A stretch of DNA of 41,529 nucleotides from a virus, in the IMG/VR virus record IMGVR_UViG_3300011118_000012, positions 1 to 41,529 of that record; one strand, 5' to 3'. Both the position numbers and the translations under genes were made by a program. This document shows, in pieces, positions 9,245 to 18,242 of the stretch; the stretch's first letter is position 1; each line of letters opens with the position of its first letter. The notes below the pieces were generated by a model. That model ran no database searches and was not told where the DNA came from. It was given only the letters and a program-made list of their open reading frames with translations.

Positions 9245-10359
9245 CAAACAGTATTCTTAAATACCATAGTTAAATAGTAGGCGAGAAATAAATTATGAAG
9301 GAATTGTGTTTGTGAGGTTAATTGATTATACTTTTTATTATAACCAATTTCTTTAAGAATATCAATAAGTAAAATATTAATCTGTTGTTTGAAGTAGATT
9401 TTCATTCTAGTTCTTTTTATTGACATTAACTTTCTAACAAAAGGATAAAACTTTTTTCCGCATAAAGAATCCGCATCTTCCAAGTCTTTCACATATAGTT
9501 TATATACAGTTCTTAGATTATCAACATATTTAGTATTATTTAGTTTATTGACTATCTGTGTCGCAAGAGAAGTACTAATTCTAGCTTCCTTTCTAGCTGC
9601 CATCATCGCCTTATTATCAACGTGTCTATAAACAGTAATCTTTTGAACAACTTTATCTATCAGTCTAGTACCAGTTTCTTTCGATACGGTCTGAAATGCA
9701 TTTTCATTTTCTTCATCATCTGACGGCATTTCTTCAGTTTTAAGACCAACACCTTCCTTAGCAGCTTTATGATATGTTACAGCAAAACTTCTAACGCTTT
9801 GTTCAAGTCTATTACGACTCTCTTGCATAAATTTAGATATTAAATCAAGATCATTTTTTTCTAATGCTTTAGTCCATCTTCTTATCATTTCATCGGATAA
9901 AAAGAACAAAGCATTTGGGATTGTTTTTTCTCTAGAAAATAGATGTGTTCTTGTTAGAGTTTCTAATGCATATTTAAATGCATCATCAATACAATATGGA
10001 AACCATTTTCGCATTAAGTTTGCATAATGTCTGACAATATAGAAAATCATCAAGTTGCGGTACCCAATCTTGTCTCTCCTTTTTATATAACGTTGCATAA
10101 GGAAAACATAAAAATTAGCGAGTGGATCCATTTGCGCCATAAATTTAGCTTCTTTTCTTCCTGCCCATCTTCTTTTCGTAAATGCTTTTATTTCCTTTTC
10201 ACTTAGTCCAGTTAATCTAATCATTTCATAATAATGTTTTTTAACCTCAGGATAGAAACACGGTTGAGAAAGTGAACTTAAATTATGTGACACAGCGTTC
10301 ACAATAATTCGTTTTAATCGTGACTCGTCTACTTTAAGTTGTTTTACTAGTTCATCCAT
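9241..10359 (-). CDS. Conserved-looking phage protein of unknown function
   Basis: Not recognised. A 372-residue, strongly basic, almost entirely helical protein, rich in Arg/Lys and aromatic residues, with no membrane segment or obvious catalytic motif. A more acidic patch (~210-230, 'PSDDEENENAF') may be a flexible linker between two helical domains. It is the last gene of the minus-strand baseplate run, one base after the gp6-like gene, so it is probably co-translated with it and may be a baseplate or assembly factor. Its stop (TAG) overlaps the stop (TAA) of the convergent plus-strand gene within the bases CTAA at 9241-9244. Function unknown. Confidence 0.55.
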   Translation of the reverse strand: MDELVKQLKVDESRLKRIIVNAVSHNLSSLSQPCFYPEVKKHYYEMIRLTGLSEKEIKAFTKRRWAGRKEAKFMAQMDPLANFYVFLMQRYIKRRDKIGYRNLMIFYIVRHYANLMRKWFPYCIDDAFKYALETLTRTHLFSREKTIPNALFFLSDEMIRRWTKALEKNDLDLISKFMQESRNRLEQSVRSFAVTYHKAAKEGVGLKTEEMPSDDEENENAFQTVSKETGTRLIDKVVQKITVYRHVDNKAMMAARKEARISTSLATQIVNKLNNTKYVDNLRTVYKLYVKDLEDADSLCGKKFYPFVRKLMSIKRTRMKIYFKQQINILLIDILKEIGYNKKYNQLTSQTQFLHNLFLAYYLTMVFKNTVC

Positions 10360-10360
10360 A

Positions 10361-12832
10361 TTATATCACCCTAACTATAATTTCATCCTGGATAAAATAT
10401 ATATACTCAGGACCATATTTTAATAACTGATCTTCTGTTAAATCTCTTAACTCAAAGTTAAAGTAAATACTTGTCTCAGGTTGTATAAGAGTACAGTGAC
10501 TAACACCATCAACATTCTGCACTACATCAATAATTTCTGAACGAAATATCTCTATATTAGTTCCAAACCTGTCAACAAACGCATCGTAGATAGTCCCTTG
10601 TACGTCTGTAATAAGCGATGAAAGAGTCCCACTATACGTTGATGATCTAAACACCTCAACTTCAATAATCAGAGGACAAGTATAAGCTGGCAATGGAATC
10701 CACCCTTTAACTGAATAAGTATATTTTGCTGCCTTATTAGTAATATACGCAATGCTATCAGAAACAGGTTGAGAATATGTGAATATTAGTGCTGTTGCAT
10801 CAACACATTTAGCAATATAATCTTCGTATTCGCCTTCCTCAGTAATAATAAAACGATCATCTACCTCACACGACAAAGGAAGGGTAGGCAAAATATCTAC
10901 TATATCTGAAATGGTTGGTTCATTTAATAGCATATTAAGCAACGGACCATAAGTGTTTGTGAATTTAGTATTTGAAAAATCTGTAAGCATTCGATAATCA
11001 TTTAGATCCATAGTACTGATTAATTTTTGCATAACCTCAAGTTCAAATGCTCTCTGATCTATATCATCATAATATTCTGATTGTATCACAGGAACATCAT
11101 AAACGTAAGTTGCTGAACTATCAAAATCTACATTGGATCTCATAAAGTCGGATAAATCATCTCTGAATGTTACTTTATTGGAATATTTTACAATTGGATC
11201 ACCTAATGGGTCACTAATTGTAAACTCATAAGTCTGCTCACCTGAGGGGATATCAGTATAAGGATCAAAGGTATATACAAAGTAACTTGCTGTTGCATCG
11301 TTTGTCATAATTTTTGTGGATCCGCTTGATGCGATAACCATATCACAAGTAGCTTGATCCATATCAACTTCAGATCCTTTATAGTGTAATTTAAATATCC
11401 CTTCTGTTCCTTCTCTTATAACCTCAATCAGATCAGCATAAATATCATAATCATTTGGGTAACTTGTTTCGATTGCAGGTATTAATGAAACTTCATAAAT
11501 AATATAGTCATAATAACCAACAGAGTTTAAATAATCAATTCTGACTTCAAAAAGTGTTAGATAATCAGTATCACCAATTGTTATTGTAGTGTCTCTCGCA
11601 ATTCCGGTCGTACCCAAAGGAAGTGTAAAAAATACATTACGGGTTGGAACTAAATTGGATGTTTCGGTCTCACTTGAACCAAAAAGGATTCCGCTAAATA
11701 AAGATATTTCATTGACTTGAAGATCTGATCTCTTCAAAACAGGAAGAGCATTTTGTGCTAAAGGAGAATCAGGAACAATAACATTGATAACAGTATAGTC
11801 ATTTTCAGTTACTAATCTATTAAGAGCAGTCAAAGCATCAATAGAATTTCTTCTAACTTCTTCTAACGATTCTTCATCCTCACCACCATACGCAGAACTA
11901 GAATTAATAACGTCATAGTCAACAACCTGATTCAATCCAGCTAAATTGGTTAAATATATTCTATCGCCACTTCTTATTGCACCGGCAATGACGTTTCCAG
12001 TTTCACCTTGAGTTACTTGTGATGTAACTAAAACACTTGAACCGGCAACAGGCTGAACTCCAACTAGACCATTACCAAATGTTAATCTTCTCCCAATATC
12101 AGTTCGCCTAGAAACATACCCTTCATCTGTATCGTCCATTAAAAATAAACTTTCAAATTCTGACCAAATTGAATACCCTGCGCTTCCAGGTTCTTTAATT
12201 TCAACTTCTAACCCAGCAACCTGTCCAGAAATAGGAACATCTAATGTTACAAATTGAAAAGGTAATGTGTCGCTATCAATTTGAAATTCTTGTTGTATTT
12301 CTTCGACTTGCCTAACTGGTAAAACAAAACTAAAATTTTCTGAAGTAATACTGACAGGTAAATTGAATCTTACATTGCCTTCCCTTACTTGAATTTCAAC
12401 TGACGCGTTATTTGTGACTGTGATTGTTGTTATATAATAAGTACGAAAGATAATTTCACCATCGGCTGTATACTTAAAATCTTCTGGTATAATAAATTGA
12501 GTGATTGGATCATCAAACCCAAAAGGTATTGTCATTAAAACATCTGCTGTAGCTGCTGTGGCTTCTCTGGTGTTATAACCAAGGAAAGCAGAAAGATTTA
12601 AAATTGATTCAGGTAGTTGTGCTTTAGTTAAGAAAAATTCTCTGTATGCTGATAACTGATAAAATAGAAGGTTGGCAGTTAACGTAGATAGTGTATCAAT
12701 CATAAAACTTAAAAATGACGATTTCGTAAGATCTACATTTTCTAGTTCTAAGTATAGTTTAGCTCTATCACTTATCTGTTCTCTAATAGAATCCCTAGAT
12801 AAGTATATTTGACTTGACAGTGTTTCAGCCAT
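10361..12832 (-). CDS. Baseplate wedge protein, gp6 / baseplate J family
   Basis: Main structural protein of the baseplate wedge. The N-terminal ~110 residues are helical ('FLSFMIDTLSTLTANLLFYQ' type). The region around residues 240-350 carries the baseplate J signature in order: 'RLTFGNGLVGVQP', 'VTQGETGNVIAG', then 'SAYGGEDEESLEEVRR' and 'LVTENDYTVI'. The remaining ~450 residues are beta-rich arm domains. At 823 residues it is longer than T4 gp6 but similar to gp6-like proteins of large myoviruses. A GGGAG site sits 8 bases before the ATG. It follows the 223-aa gene by 12 bases. Family call is firm; the exact T4 equivalence is inference. Confidence 0.85.
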   Translation of the reverse strand: MAETLSSQIYLSRDSIREQISDRAKLYLELENVDLTKSSFLSFMIDTLSTLTANLLFYQLSAYREFFLTKAQLPESILNLSAFLGYNTREATAATADVLMTIPFGFDDPITQFIIPEDFKYTADGEIIFRTYYITTITVTNNASVEIQVREGNVRFNLPVSITSENFSFVLPVRQVEEIQQEFQIDSDTLPFQFVTLDVPISGQVAGLEVEIKEPGSAGYSIWSEFESLFLMDDTDEGYVSRRTDIGRRLTFGNGLVGVQPVAGSSVLVTSQVTQGETGNVIAGAIRSGDRIYLTNLAGLNQVVDYDVINSSSAYGGEDEESLEEVRRNSIDALTALNRLVTENDYTVINVIVPDSPLAQNALPVLKRSDLQVNEISLFSGILFGSSETETSNLVPTRNVFFTLPLGTTGIARDTTITIGDTDYLTLFEVRIDYLNSVGYYDYIIYEVSLIPAIETSYPNDYDIYADLIEVIREGTEGIFKLHYKGSEVDMDQATCDMVIASSGSTKIMTNDATASYFVYTFDPYTDIPSGEQTYEFTISDPLGDPIVKYSNKVTFRDDLSDFMRSNVDFDSSATYVYDVPVIQSEYYDDIDQRAFELEVMQKLISTMDLNDYRMLTDFSNTKFTNTYGPLLNMLLNEPTISDIVDILPTLPLSCEVDDRFIITEEGEYEDYIAKCVDATALIFTYSQPVSDSIAYITNKAAKYTYSVKGWIPLPAYTCPLIIEVEVFRSSTYSGTLSSLITDVQGTIYDAFVDRFGTNIEIFRSEIIDVVQNVDGVSHCTLIQPETSIYFNFELRDLTEDQLLKYGPEYIYFIQDEIIVRVI

Positions 12833-12844
12833 TCTTTATCTCCC

Positions 12845-13516
12845 TTAACAAGACACTGGTTGCCTTGGTGTATAATAAAACCCTACTCTTTCATCATGCA
12901 GATTTTTCAGAGTTGGTCTCAATTCTGCATCCTTTACTAACAACCTTGCCATAAATTCAGCATCAGATAATGTATGAATTTTTTTGTCGTATTCTACATA
13001 TGAATACACGTTCTCAACTTGTGCGTCTACAGAAGCTAAAGTTTCACTTTGGAAAGTTTCTACTTTTAGTTTCCAATATCTACGATCAGTATTAGCAGAA
13101 ATTTCAACTCCAGAAACAACATAAAGCGGGTAAACATCATTTGATGGTCTCATAAATCGTTGTTCTACTTTGATAATATCTTGTGGGTAAGGAACAAATC
13201 CGTGTGTGCTAGGAATTACAAATGTGGTTTCGTTGTCTTTATTATATCCAGTTTCCTCACCATCAAATGCTGTTGTTACTTGATCCATATAATAAACAGG
13301 AAGAACTAAAATTTTATTTCTTTTGATCCCGGATAAGTCACCCGTCCATTCATAAGGACCGCCGAAAAGATCTTCATCCTCCCAAATTGTGCTTGGAATA
13401 TTCATGTTATAATAAGTTACCAAAAATCTAACAACATCTTCTGCATAAAAATCGTAAACTAGATTTTGATACTCATGAATATAGAAGTACAATCGCTCAT
13501 ATTTTTGAGTTGACAT
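12845..13516 (-). CDS. Probable baseplate/virion structural protein, unknown
   Basis: Not recognised. A 223-residue, beta-rich, acidic and Tyr-rich soluble protein without membrane segments. It sits between a twin CX3C protein and the gp6-like wedge protein, so a wedge component (a gp53-like role is possible) is the natural guess. Recognisable phrases include 'IPSTIWEDEDLFGGPYEW' and a C-terminal 'FYYTPRQPVSC'. The start overlaps the stop of the preceding gene, with AAGG in an A-rich stretch upstream, suggesting translational coupling. Placement in the baseplate is inference from position only. Confidence 0.5.
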   Translation of the reverse strand: MSTQKYERLYFYIHEYQNLVYDFYAEDVVRFLVTYYNMNIPSTIWEDEDLFGGPYEWTGDLSGIKRNKILVLPVYYMDQVTTAFDGEETGYNKDNETTFVIPSTHGFVPYPQDIIKVEQRFMRPSNDVYPLYVVSGVEISANTDRRYWKLKVETFQSETLASVDAQVENVYSYVEYDKKIHTLSDAEFMARLLVKDAELRPTLKNLHDERVGFYYTPRQPVSC

Positions 13517-14652
13517 TATATAATACCTTTTTTCCTTTTGTAAGTATCAAGTCTAATTCTAGCTTCAACTTCTTTAAGTCTCCATTTTTTATGAAGTTTC
13601 CCAAGTTTCTTTTCACATTTTACAGACTTCTTCCTTCCAGAGCACTTTCTTCTCTCATCTTCAATATATCTTATTGTCCATCTAACGCCCATAACTTTGC
13701 ATCGTTTATGGCAATAAACTTTATCATCTTCAGATTTTAATTTAGCACACTGTACTGCGCATTTGTATGCATTTAAATCAGTTAAGTGAACCATTGCTAA
13801 AACTAAACCTGGCAATGGAACAATTGCAGCTGCTGCCACAAGACCGATTGATAAAACTTTTTGAGTAAGAGGTTTTGTCTTCGGAGCTTTTAATGTTTCT
13901 TCAATTACTTTTTTTTTAACAGCGTTATATAGATATAAATGTTCTTTGAATGTTAATCTGTCTCGTACCTCTTCGCTTTCATATATTACCTTGGCAAGTC
14001 TTGAAGGTTGAATGTTAGCACTAGCTGCTAACAATTTTGCTCTTTTACTCAGTTCCTTTCCCCTTGATTTTCGTACCTTTTCAACTTGACCTGCTCTAAT
14101 AGATCGTAATTTTACCAATAGACTTTGAAGTTTTTTGCTCCACTTCATATACTGTTTCATTAATCTCTTTTCACATTTTTGAGGATTTGTAAATTGTCTA
14201 CATTTTGCTATTTCAGATCTAAGTTCATTTACAAGATCCCTAGCAGCTTGAATCTGACATTCAAGTTTGCATGCTTTTCTTTTTGCAGACATTGGCATAT
14301 TTCTAAAACATGCTCTCTCGCATGGGTCTGTAGCTTTTCTGAATAGATATAAAGCAAACATAGCAAGACCGGGAGCTTTGAGTAATCCAACTTTCAATCC
14401 TGCTGATTTAAGACCCAACGTTGCACCTGCTACTCCAGCAAGCCCATATTTTAAAAATTTGCTAAACTTACCTTCAAATTCTCTAATGTCTTCAGAGAAT
14501 ACTGTTGCTATACCTTCATAATCTAAAGACATTATTTCGCCGCAAAGTTCCAGGTGCTCTTTAAATGTAAGATTGTCTTTGAGTAATTTATCCTCAATTG
14601 CAAATTCTAACAGAAATTGTCTACCAACTTCGGTTATTAATTTCCTATCCAT
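13516..14652 (-). CDS. Duplicated twin-CX3C, Lys-rich membrane-associated protein, unknown
   Basis: Not a known family to me, but its architecture is clear. It is an internal duplication. Each half has a 'LTFKEHL' helix (29-34 and 233-238), then a hydrophobic segment (~68-105 and ~267-292), then a basic helical region with six Cys. Spacing in half one is C111-x3-C115-x12-C128-x3-C132-x18-C151-x8-C160. In half two it is C298-x3-C302-x11-C314-x3-C318-x18-C337-x8-C346. The twin CX3C pattern suggests a helical hairpin pinned by two disulfides or a metal. The 164-aa gene at 16401-16895 has a reduced copy. GGGGAG precedes the start. It lies among baseplate genes, so it may be a virion component; function unknown. 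Confidence 0.6.
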   Translation of the reverse strand: MDRKLITEVGRQFLLEFAIEDKLLKDNLTFKEHLELCGEIMSLDYEGIATVFSEDIREFEGKFSKFLKYGLAGVAGATLGLKSAGLKVGLLKAPGLAMFALYLFRKATDPCERACFRNMPMSAKRKACKLECQIQAARDLVNELRSEIAKCRQFTNPQKCEKRLMKQYMKWSKKLQSLLVKLRSIRAGQVEKVRKSRGKELSKRAKLLAASANIQPSRLAKVIYESEEVRDRLTFKEHLYLYNAVKKKVIEETLKAPKTKPLTQKVLSIGLVAAAAIVPLPGLVLAMVHLTDLNAYKCAVQCAKLKSEDDKVYCHKRCKVMGVRWTIRYIEDERRKCSGRKKSVKCEKKLGKLHKKWRLKEVEARIRLDTYKRKKGII

Positions 14653-14665
14653 GTTAGCTCCCCTA

Positions 14666-15118
14666 TTAAGTTGTTGCTTCTGTATCTGCTACTTCAAAGA
14701 ATTTAAAGTATGCATTTTCATCAATAACAACTTCAAGTTCTCCTTTGGCTCCTTGATACTCAACATCTATAGCAATATCAAATCCTTTTAAATTAGATAA
14801 AAAATTTACAGTAATATCTTTAATTATTGCTCGATCATCATATAAACTCAACGCCCCAACAACTTCATCAATAATTGCATCTACTGTTGTATCATCACTA
14901 GGTTCAAAAACCATTTTATAAAGATCACTACCGTATTCTGGATCAAATTGATATGTTCTTTTTGGAGTAATTAGAATATTACTCCATGATGCTATTATGA
15001 CTTCAATATCAGAAATTCTTTTAAAGTCACCTGACACATCAATTTTTGACAAATAATCCCCAATTTTTTTATTGGAACCTACAACTGTTTTTTGAAATCG
15101 GGTTAATAAATTTGGCAT
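14666..15118 (-). CDS. Baseplate wedge protein, gp25-like (GPW/gp25 family)
   Basis: A 150-residue protein of the size expected for gp25, the small wedge protein that nucleates sheath assembly at the baseplate. Hallmarks are 'NILITPKRTYQFDPEYGSDL' near residues 49-68, then 'FEPSDDTTVDAIIDEV' and a 'YDDRAIIKDI' strand. These match the 'ILtPkGsrpfnPefG...lFEp' pattern of the family. AGGA lies just before the ATG. It sits in the usual baseplate neighbourhood, upstream of the gp6-like gene in transcription order, with only the CX3C and 223-aa genes between. High confidence. Confidence 0.9.
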   Translation of the reverse strand: MPNLLTRFQKTVVGSNKKIGDYLSKIDVSGDFKRISDIEVIIASWSNILITPKRTYQFDPEYGSDLYKMVFEPSDDTTVDAIIDEVVGALSLYDDRAIIKDITVNFLSNLKGFDIAIDVEYQGAKGELEVVIDENAYFKFFEVADTEATT

Positions 15119-15126
15119 ATTTAATC

Positions 15127-15351
15127 CTAGAATTTCTTATTTTTTAATTTTTGTGATTCCTCATCTATTTGCTTTTGCTTTTCTTCTTCTAACTCTGCTT
15201 TCCATTTGAGGTAATCATAAAACTTCTTAACTGGCATGGCCATAACATCTATATATGATTGACGACTTAATTCCATGCAAGCATAAACATCCAGGGAAGA
15301 GGATTTTCTATAAATCTCGACAGCATCGTCACTGCTATCACTCCGCCCCAT
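15127..15351 (-). CDS. Small protein following the hub chaperone gene, unknown
   Basis: A 74-residue, charged protein. It starts with a Ser/Asp-rich stretch, followed by helices and a Lys/Glu-rich C-terminus. No motif recognised. Its start overlaps the last 14 bases of the gp26-like gene in another frame, and no good ribosome site is visible, so translation probably depends on coupling. Position and size fit a small baseplate assembly factor; this is inference only. Confidence 0.5.
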   Translation of the reverse strand: MGRSDSSDDAVEIYRKSSSLDVYACMELSRQSYIDVMAMPVKKFYDYLKWKAELEEEKQKQIDEESQKLKNKKF

Positions 15352-16132
15352 ATAATGAACGAAAAAAGTTTTCGACTAAGTCAATATCGTGAACTTCTTC
15401 ATTACCACATGCCGGACAATAACTTTTCATTTTGAGATCAATTCCAAATGCACCAAATTGTTTCTCATATGTTTTGTAAATGGCTCGTTTATCTTTAGCA
15501 GGTAATGTAAGATATGCATCAATGATATCCGCCTTATCTTTATATACAGCTGGTTCAGTCTTATCTGGAATATCTTCCTCAAAAGACTCAATGATGAGAG
15601 TTTCAGTTATTAAGTCCATTGTACTGTTTGGTCTTGAACTCAATGACTTCATACTTGCAACTTCATCAAACAAGGTCGGTTGCTTAATCATAGCGGACAC
15701 ACCCTTGGATGCTGGTAAGTCAACTCTTACTCTTGCTTTTAAAATATCATTTCGAGGATACGGTTTATAATTAAATGTATCTGATGCTTTAACTGTTACT
15801 GGATATTGTTTAGAACAACCTCCACATTTGAGTTCATAGTTTCTAATCTCTTCATATGTAATATGATATAAACCATATAACAAAGCATCCCTATCTTTTA
15901 ATGTTACATTTTTTAGGAATGTATCAAGATTTTTAATTATATCGGGTTTTTTGACTATAGATTCGAACAGACATTGATTTAAATGTTCCGCGATTTTTTG
16001 TGGAGAAATCATACTCCCTTTTAGCTTTTCTTCTTCTTGAACATTCAAACTTCTTAATGTGAATGTGTGTTTTGTTTGAGGTGTTATTACCTCGTACTCC
16101 GGGTACGTAATGTTAAATCCTGTAAATGGCAT
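15338..16132 (-). CDS. Baseplate hub assembly protein, T4 gp26-like, with zinc ribbon
   Basis: A 264-residue protein that looks like the gp26-type baseplate hub assembly chaperone. A CxxC pair at C103/C106 ('KCGGC') and a second at C239/C242 ('YCPACG') probably form one zinc site. The protein ends in 'IDLVENFFRSLYG', the FFR-containing tail I associate with this family. A middle stretch 'RVDLPASKGVSA' is also typical. AAAGGAG sits 7 bases before the start, and a T4-late-like box TATAAATA (minus strand) lies at 16172-16179. It probably acts in the cytoplasm during hub assembly and may not remain in the virion. Family call from pattern and context. Confidence 0.7.
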   Translation of the reverse strand: MPFTGFNITYPEYEVITPQTKHTFTLRSLNVQEEEKLKGSMISPQKIAEHLNQCLFESIVKKPDIIKNLDTFLKNVTLKDRDALLYGLYHITYEEIRNYELKCGGCSKQYPVTVKASDTFNYKPYPRNDILKARVRVDLPASKGVSAMIKQPTLFDEVASMKSLSSRPNSTMDLITETLIIESFEEDIPDKTEPAVYKDKADIIDAYLTLPAKDKRAIYKTYEKQFGAFGIDLKMKSYCPACGNEEVHDIDLVENFFRSLYGAE

Positions 16133-16174
16133 TGTTTGATCTCCTTTCCTTTCGGATCTATTTAATACTTCTAT

Positions 16175-16387
16175 TTATAATGTTAAAGCAGTCCATCTAT
16201 CATGGACAATTTGCTCTGCTAACTCATCCAACTGTGTTACTTTTCCATCCATGATAAGAGCTTTTATCTGTGCATCAGTCGCATCATGTTCGATGAAATT
16301 CATGAGTTGGAGTTTTGCCGCTTTTGTCATTTTGGAATCTCTAACAGACTCAGCAGCAAATAATCTTAGTTCTAAGTCTCTTCTCAT
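16175..16387 (-). CDS. Small helical protein sharing the 'AKLQL' domain, unknown
   Basis: A 70-residue protein consisting almost only of the short helical domain that opens the 164-aa protein next to it. 'SKMTKAAKLQLMNFIE' is followed by 'ATDAQIKALIMDGKV', against 'SDLSRSAKLQLVNFLK' and 'ATEPQIKLFIVEGKV' in the neighbour. It lacks the hydrophobic segment and the Cys region. An AAGGAG site is present. It probably arose by partial duplication. No function known; likely an assembly or virion accessory protein from its place in the tail block. Confidence 0.55.
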   Translation of the reverse strand: MRRDLELRLFAAESVRDSKMTKAAKLQLMNFIEHDATDAQIKALIMDGKVTQLDELAEQIVHDRWTALTL

Positions 16388-16400
16388 TTTTGGCTCCTTG

Positions 16401-16895
16401 TTAAAACATTTTTGATCTTAACTTTATCAATTGTTTTTCAACAACTTTTATATTTTTAATAAATTTTTCTCGACATTTTTTCGGATCAGCAGTTTGATTA
16501 CATTTTCCAGCTTCCGTTTTAAGGACAGTGATTTTTTGTTGATATGCTCGCATTGTATAAACTTTCATACAGAGTTTCTTTTCTTTACCTGTCTTTTCAG
16601 CACATGCTTTAGCTGCTTCTCCAAAGTATTTAGTAAATGCTTTTGTAGCTAACCCAATTGCCGCACCCCATACAACTCCGCTAGCATAGTAGGCAGCAAC
16701 TGGAGCGACTTCTAATATAGAATCTAACTCCAGTTCCTGCTCAGGTGAAACATTACCAACCTTTCCCTCTACTATGAATAACTTAATCTGAGGTTCAGTT
16801 GCTTCTTTCAAAAAGTTAACCAACTGTAATTTAGCTGATCTACTAAGATCAGAATCATGAACCATCAAATGGGCAACCAATTTAAGGTTTATCAT
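16401..16895 (-). CDS. Cys/Lys-rich membrane-associated protein of the CX3C family, unknown
   Basis: A 164-residue protein with the same three-part layout as one half of the 378-aa protein at 13516-14652. It has a helical 'AKLQL' domain (residues 15-46), a hydrophobic segment (~64-86), then a basic helical region with C98, C109, C132 and C141. The last three have the same 23- and 9-residue distances as the equivalent Cys in the larger protein, but one Cys of each CX3C pair is missing. An AAGGA site precedes the start. It lies 13 bases upstream of its 70-aa relative and 10 bases after the tail tube gene. Function unknown. Confidence 0.6.
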   Translation of the reverse strand: MINLKLVAHLMVHDSDLSRSAKLQLVNFLKEATEPQIKLFIVEGKVGNVSPEQELELDSILEVAPVAAYYASGVVWGAAIGLATKAFTKYFGEAAKACAEKTGKEKKLCMKVYTMRAYQQKITVLKTEAGKCNQTADPKKCREKFIKNIKVVEKQLIKLRSKMF

Positions 16896-16905
16896 ATTAT
16901 AATCC

Positions 16906-17643
16906 TTATGTATTATACGCTAGAACTGCGCTCTTACTACCCTTGAATATACCTTGAGCGAATCCTTTACACTTATTATAAACCCAAGGTTCATGCCAAG
17001 CATAATCGACGTTAAACTCAATTTCAACATCCAGTCTTCCAACAGTTTCTACATCACTTGTAAATAAATCCTGTGGATCTTTTGCTGGAAACATACCATC
17101 ATAGCATGCATAATATTCAATTGTAACACCATCAGGAGCTGTAGTCCAGTAGTACATTAGACCGGCATATGTTCTCTTTGAATAACCAGCACCTTCTGCA
17201 CCATCTTCTAGATCTGGAGAAGATACACCAGTTCTATAATCTCTGATTAATTTAACCCATCCATGCATAACATCTAGGATTGGAGTCTTATTAAATTCAA
17301 AGAATTTTACAGATACTGTATTCCCATAATCAATGTTACCAGGTACTGCCCATTTTACTCCACCCAATCCAGTATACTCAACCTTATTTAGAGTTCCGCC
17401 TGGTGGTGTAACAGAAAGGCATGATGCTGCTAATACTTTCTTTATTTCGTCTTCATTTTGAATACCGCTTCCACCATCAATACCAGCATTGTTTAACTGG
17501 ATAGCTTGTGGTAGTAAATTAGGAATCTTATCAAACCAAATAAAGTGATATCCAGTTACATAAGGATCAGCAACTCCAATAGATGTTCCGCCTAGTTTTC
17601 GGGTATAAAAATTAGACTGTACTTCCGAAAATGAACTTTTCAT
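16906..17643 (-). CDS. Tail tube protein (gp19-like)
   Basis: Forms the inner tube through which DNA passes. A 245-residue beta-rich protein. Its central 'VSVKFFEFNKTPILDVMHGW' and later 'YYACYDGMFPAKDPQDLF', then 'RLDVEIEFNVDYAWHEPWV', match the layout of myovirus tube proteins: a conserved strand-helix 'pvl..v..Wv..i.dy', then a '.G..P..' turn. GGAGG precedes the start. It lies in the same transcription unit as the baseplate genes, while the sheath gene is 3 kb away beyond the radical SAM cassette. In many myoviruses sheath and tube genes are adjacent, so the cassette may have separated them. Confidence is high for tube, not for exact orthology. Confidence 0.8.
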   Translation of the reverse strand: MKSSFSEVQSNFYTRKLGGTSIGVADPYVTGYHFIWFDKIPNLLPQAIQLNNAGIDGGSGIQNEDEIKKVLAASCLSVTPPGGTLNKVEYTGLGGVKWAVPGNIDYGNTVSVKFFEFNKTPILDVMHGWVKLIRDYRTGVSSPDLEDGAEGAGYSKRTYAGLMYYWTTAPDGVTIEYYACYDGMFPAKDPQDLFTSDVETVGRLDVEIEFNVDYAWHEPWVYNKCKGFAQGIFKGSKSAVLAYNT

Positions 17644-17646
17644 TTT

Positions 17647-18183
17647 TTATGACCTCCGCGTTGCTTCAGCAACTTTATAGTTAATTCGTTTTTTGATAAC
17701 TTTGAGAACTGCAGCCCAATTCCCATTCTGTATATGAATCGCTTTATCATCAATATAAAAATCTGCTGCTAATTTTTCTGCTGTAATTCTGTCAAAATGA
17801 ATCCCGTGCTTGTTCAACCACTTTCCTACTTTTTGGATCTCTTTTTTGTGATCGCCGCCTTGTTCGACAGCATTTCTTTGTGACGCACGAGTGGTAAAAA
17901 TAACTATTTCGTAACCTAATCTTTTTAACCATTCAATAACTTTTCTCGAATCTGCAAATGGATCGTCATAGATAGTACCATCATCATATCCTTTCGAATA
18001 TTTGTGAATGGTTCCATCTAGATCAATCATTACTCTTCTTGGTATATTTTCAAGTTTATTCTCAGGATGAATTGATCGTATTATTTGTCTTTTCTTTTTC
18101 CGTTTTGGTACTTCCGGGAAGGAATCAATAGGAAATAAAGACTCTGATCCAAAGTCTATTGGTTCAATATATTTTTTTCCCAT
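17647..18183 (-). CDS. HAD-superfamily phosphatase-like protein
   Basis: A 178-residue protein with HAD motifs in order. Motif I is 'VMIDLDGTIH' (nucleophile D54, acid D56), motif II is 'IVIFTTR' (T97/T98), a Lys lies before motif IV (K137), and motif IV is 'FYIDDKAIH' (D145/D146). No large cap domain is present. A basic, disordered-looking N-terminus ('KRKKKR') precedes the domain. Small HAD proteins of phages act on nucleotides or polynucleotide ends; the substrate here is unknown. I chose ATG 18183, since GAGG lies ten bases before it; a GTG at 18192 in the same frame would overlap that site. It is first in the minus-strand tail block, 3 bases from the tail tube gene, so it is co-expressed with structural genes. 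Confidence 0.7.
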   Translation of the reverse strand: MGKKYIEPIDFGSESLFPIDSFPEVPKRKKKRQIIRSIHPENKLENIPRRVMIDLDGTIHKYSKGYDDGTIYDDPFADSRKVIEWLKRLGYEIVIFTTRASQRNAVEQGGDHKKEIQKVGKWLNKHGIHFDRITAEKLAADFYIDDKAIHIQNGNWAAVLKVIKKRINYKVAEATRRS

Positions 18184-18200
18184 AAATACCACAACCTCAT

Positions 18201-18217
18201 TTTATATTTTGTTCTTA
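18201..18217 (-). promoter_or_regulatory. Putative phage promoter motif, copy 1
   Basis: On the minus strand this reads TAAGAACAAAATATAAA, identical over 17 bases to the copy at 23663-23679. It precedes the HAD/tail tube/baseplate gene run. The TATAAA part resembles the T4 late promoter box. It lies only about 3 bases from the ribosome site of the HAD gene, which is closer than expected if transcription starts just downstream. Confidence 0.5.
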
Positions 18218-18242
18218 GAAACTACAAGTAAAAGATCTTAAA

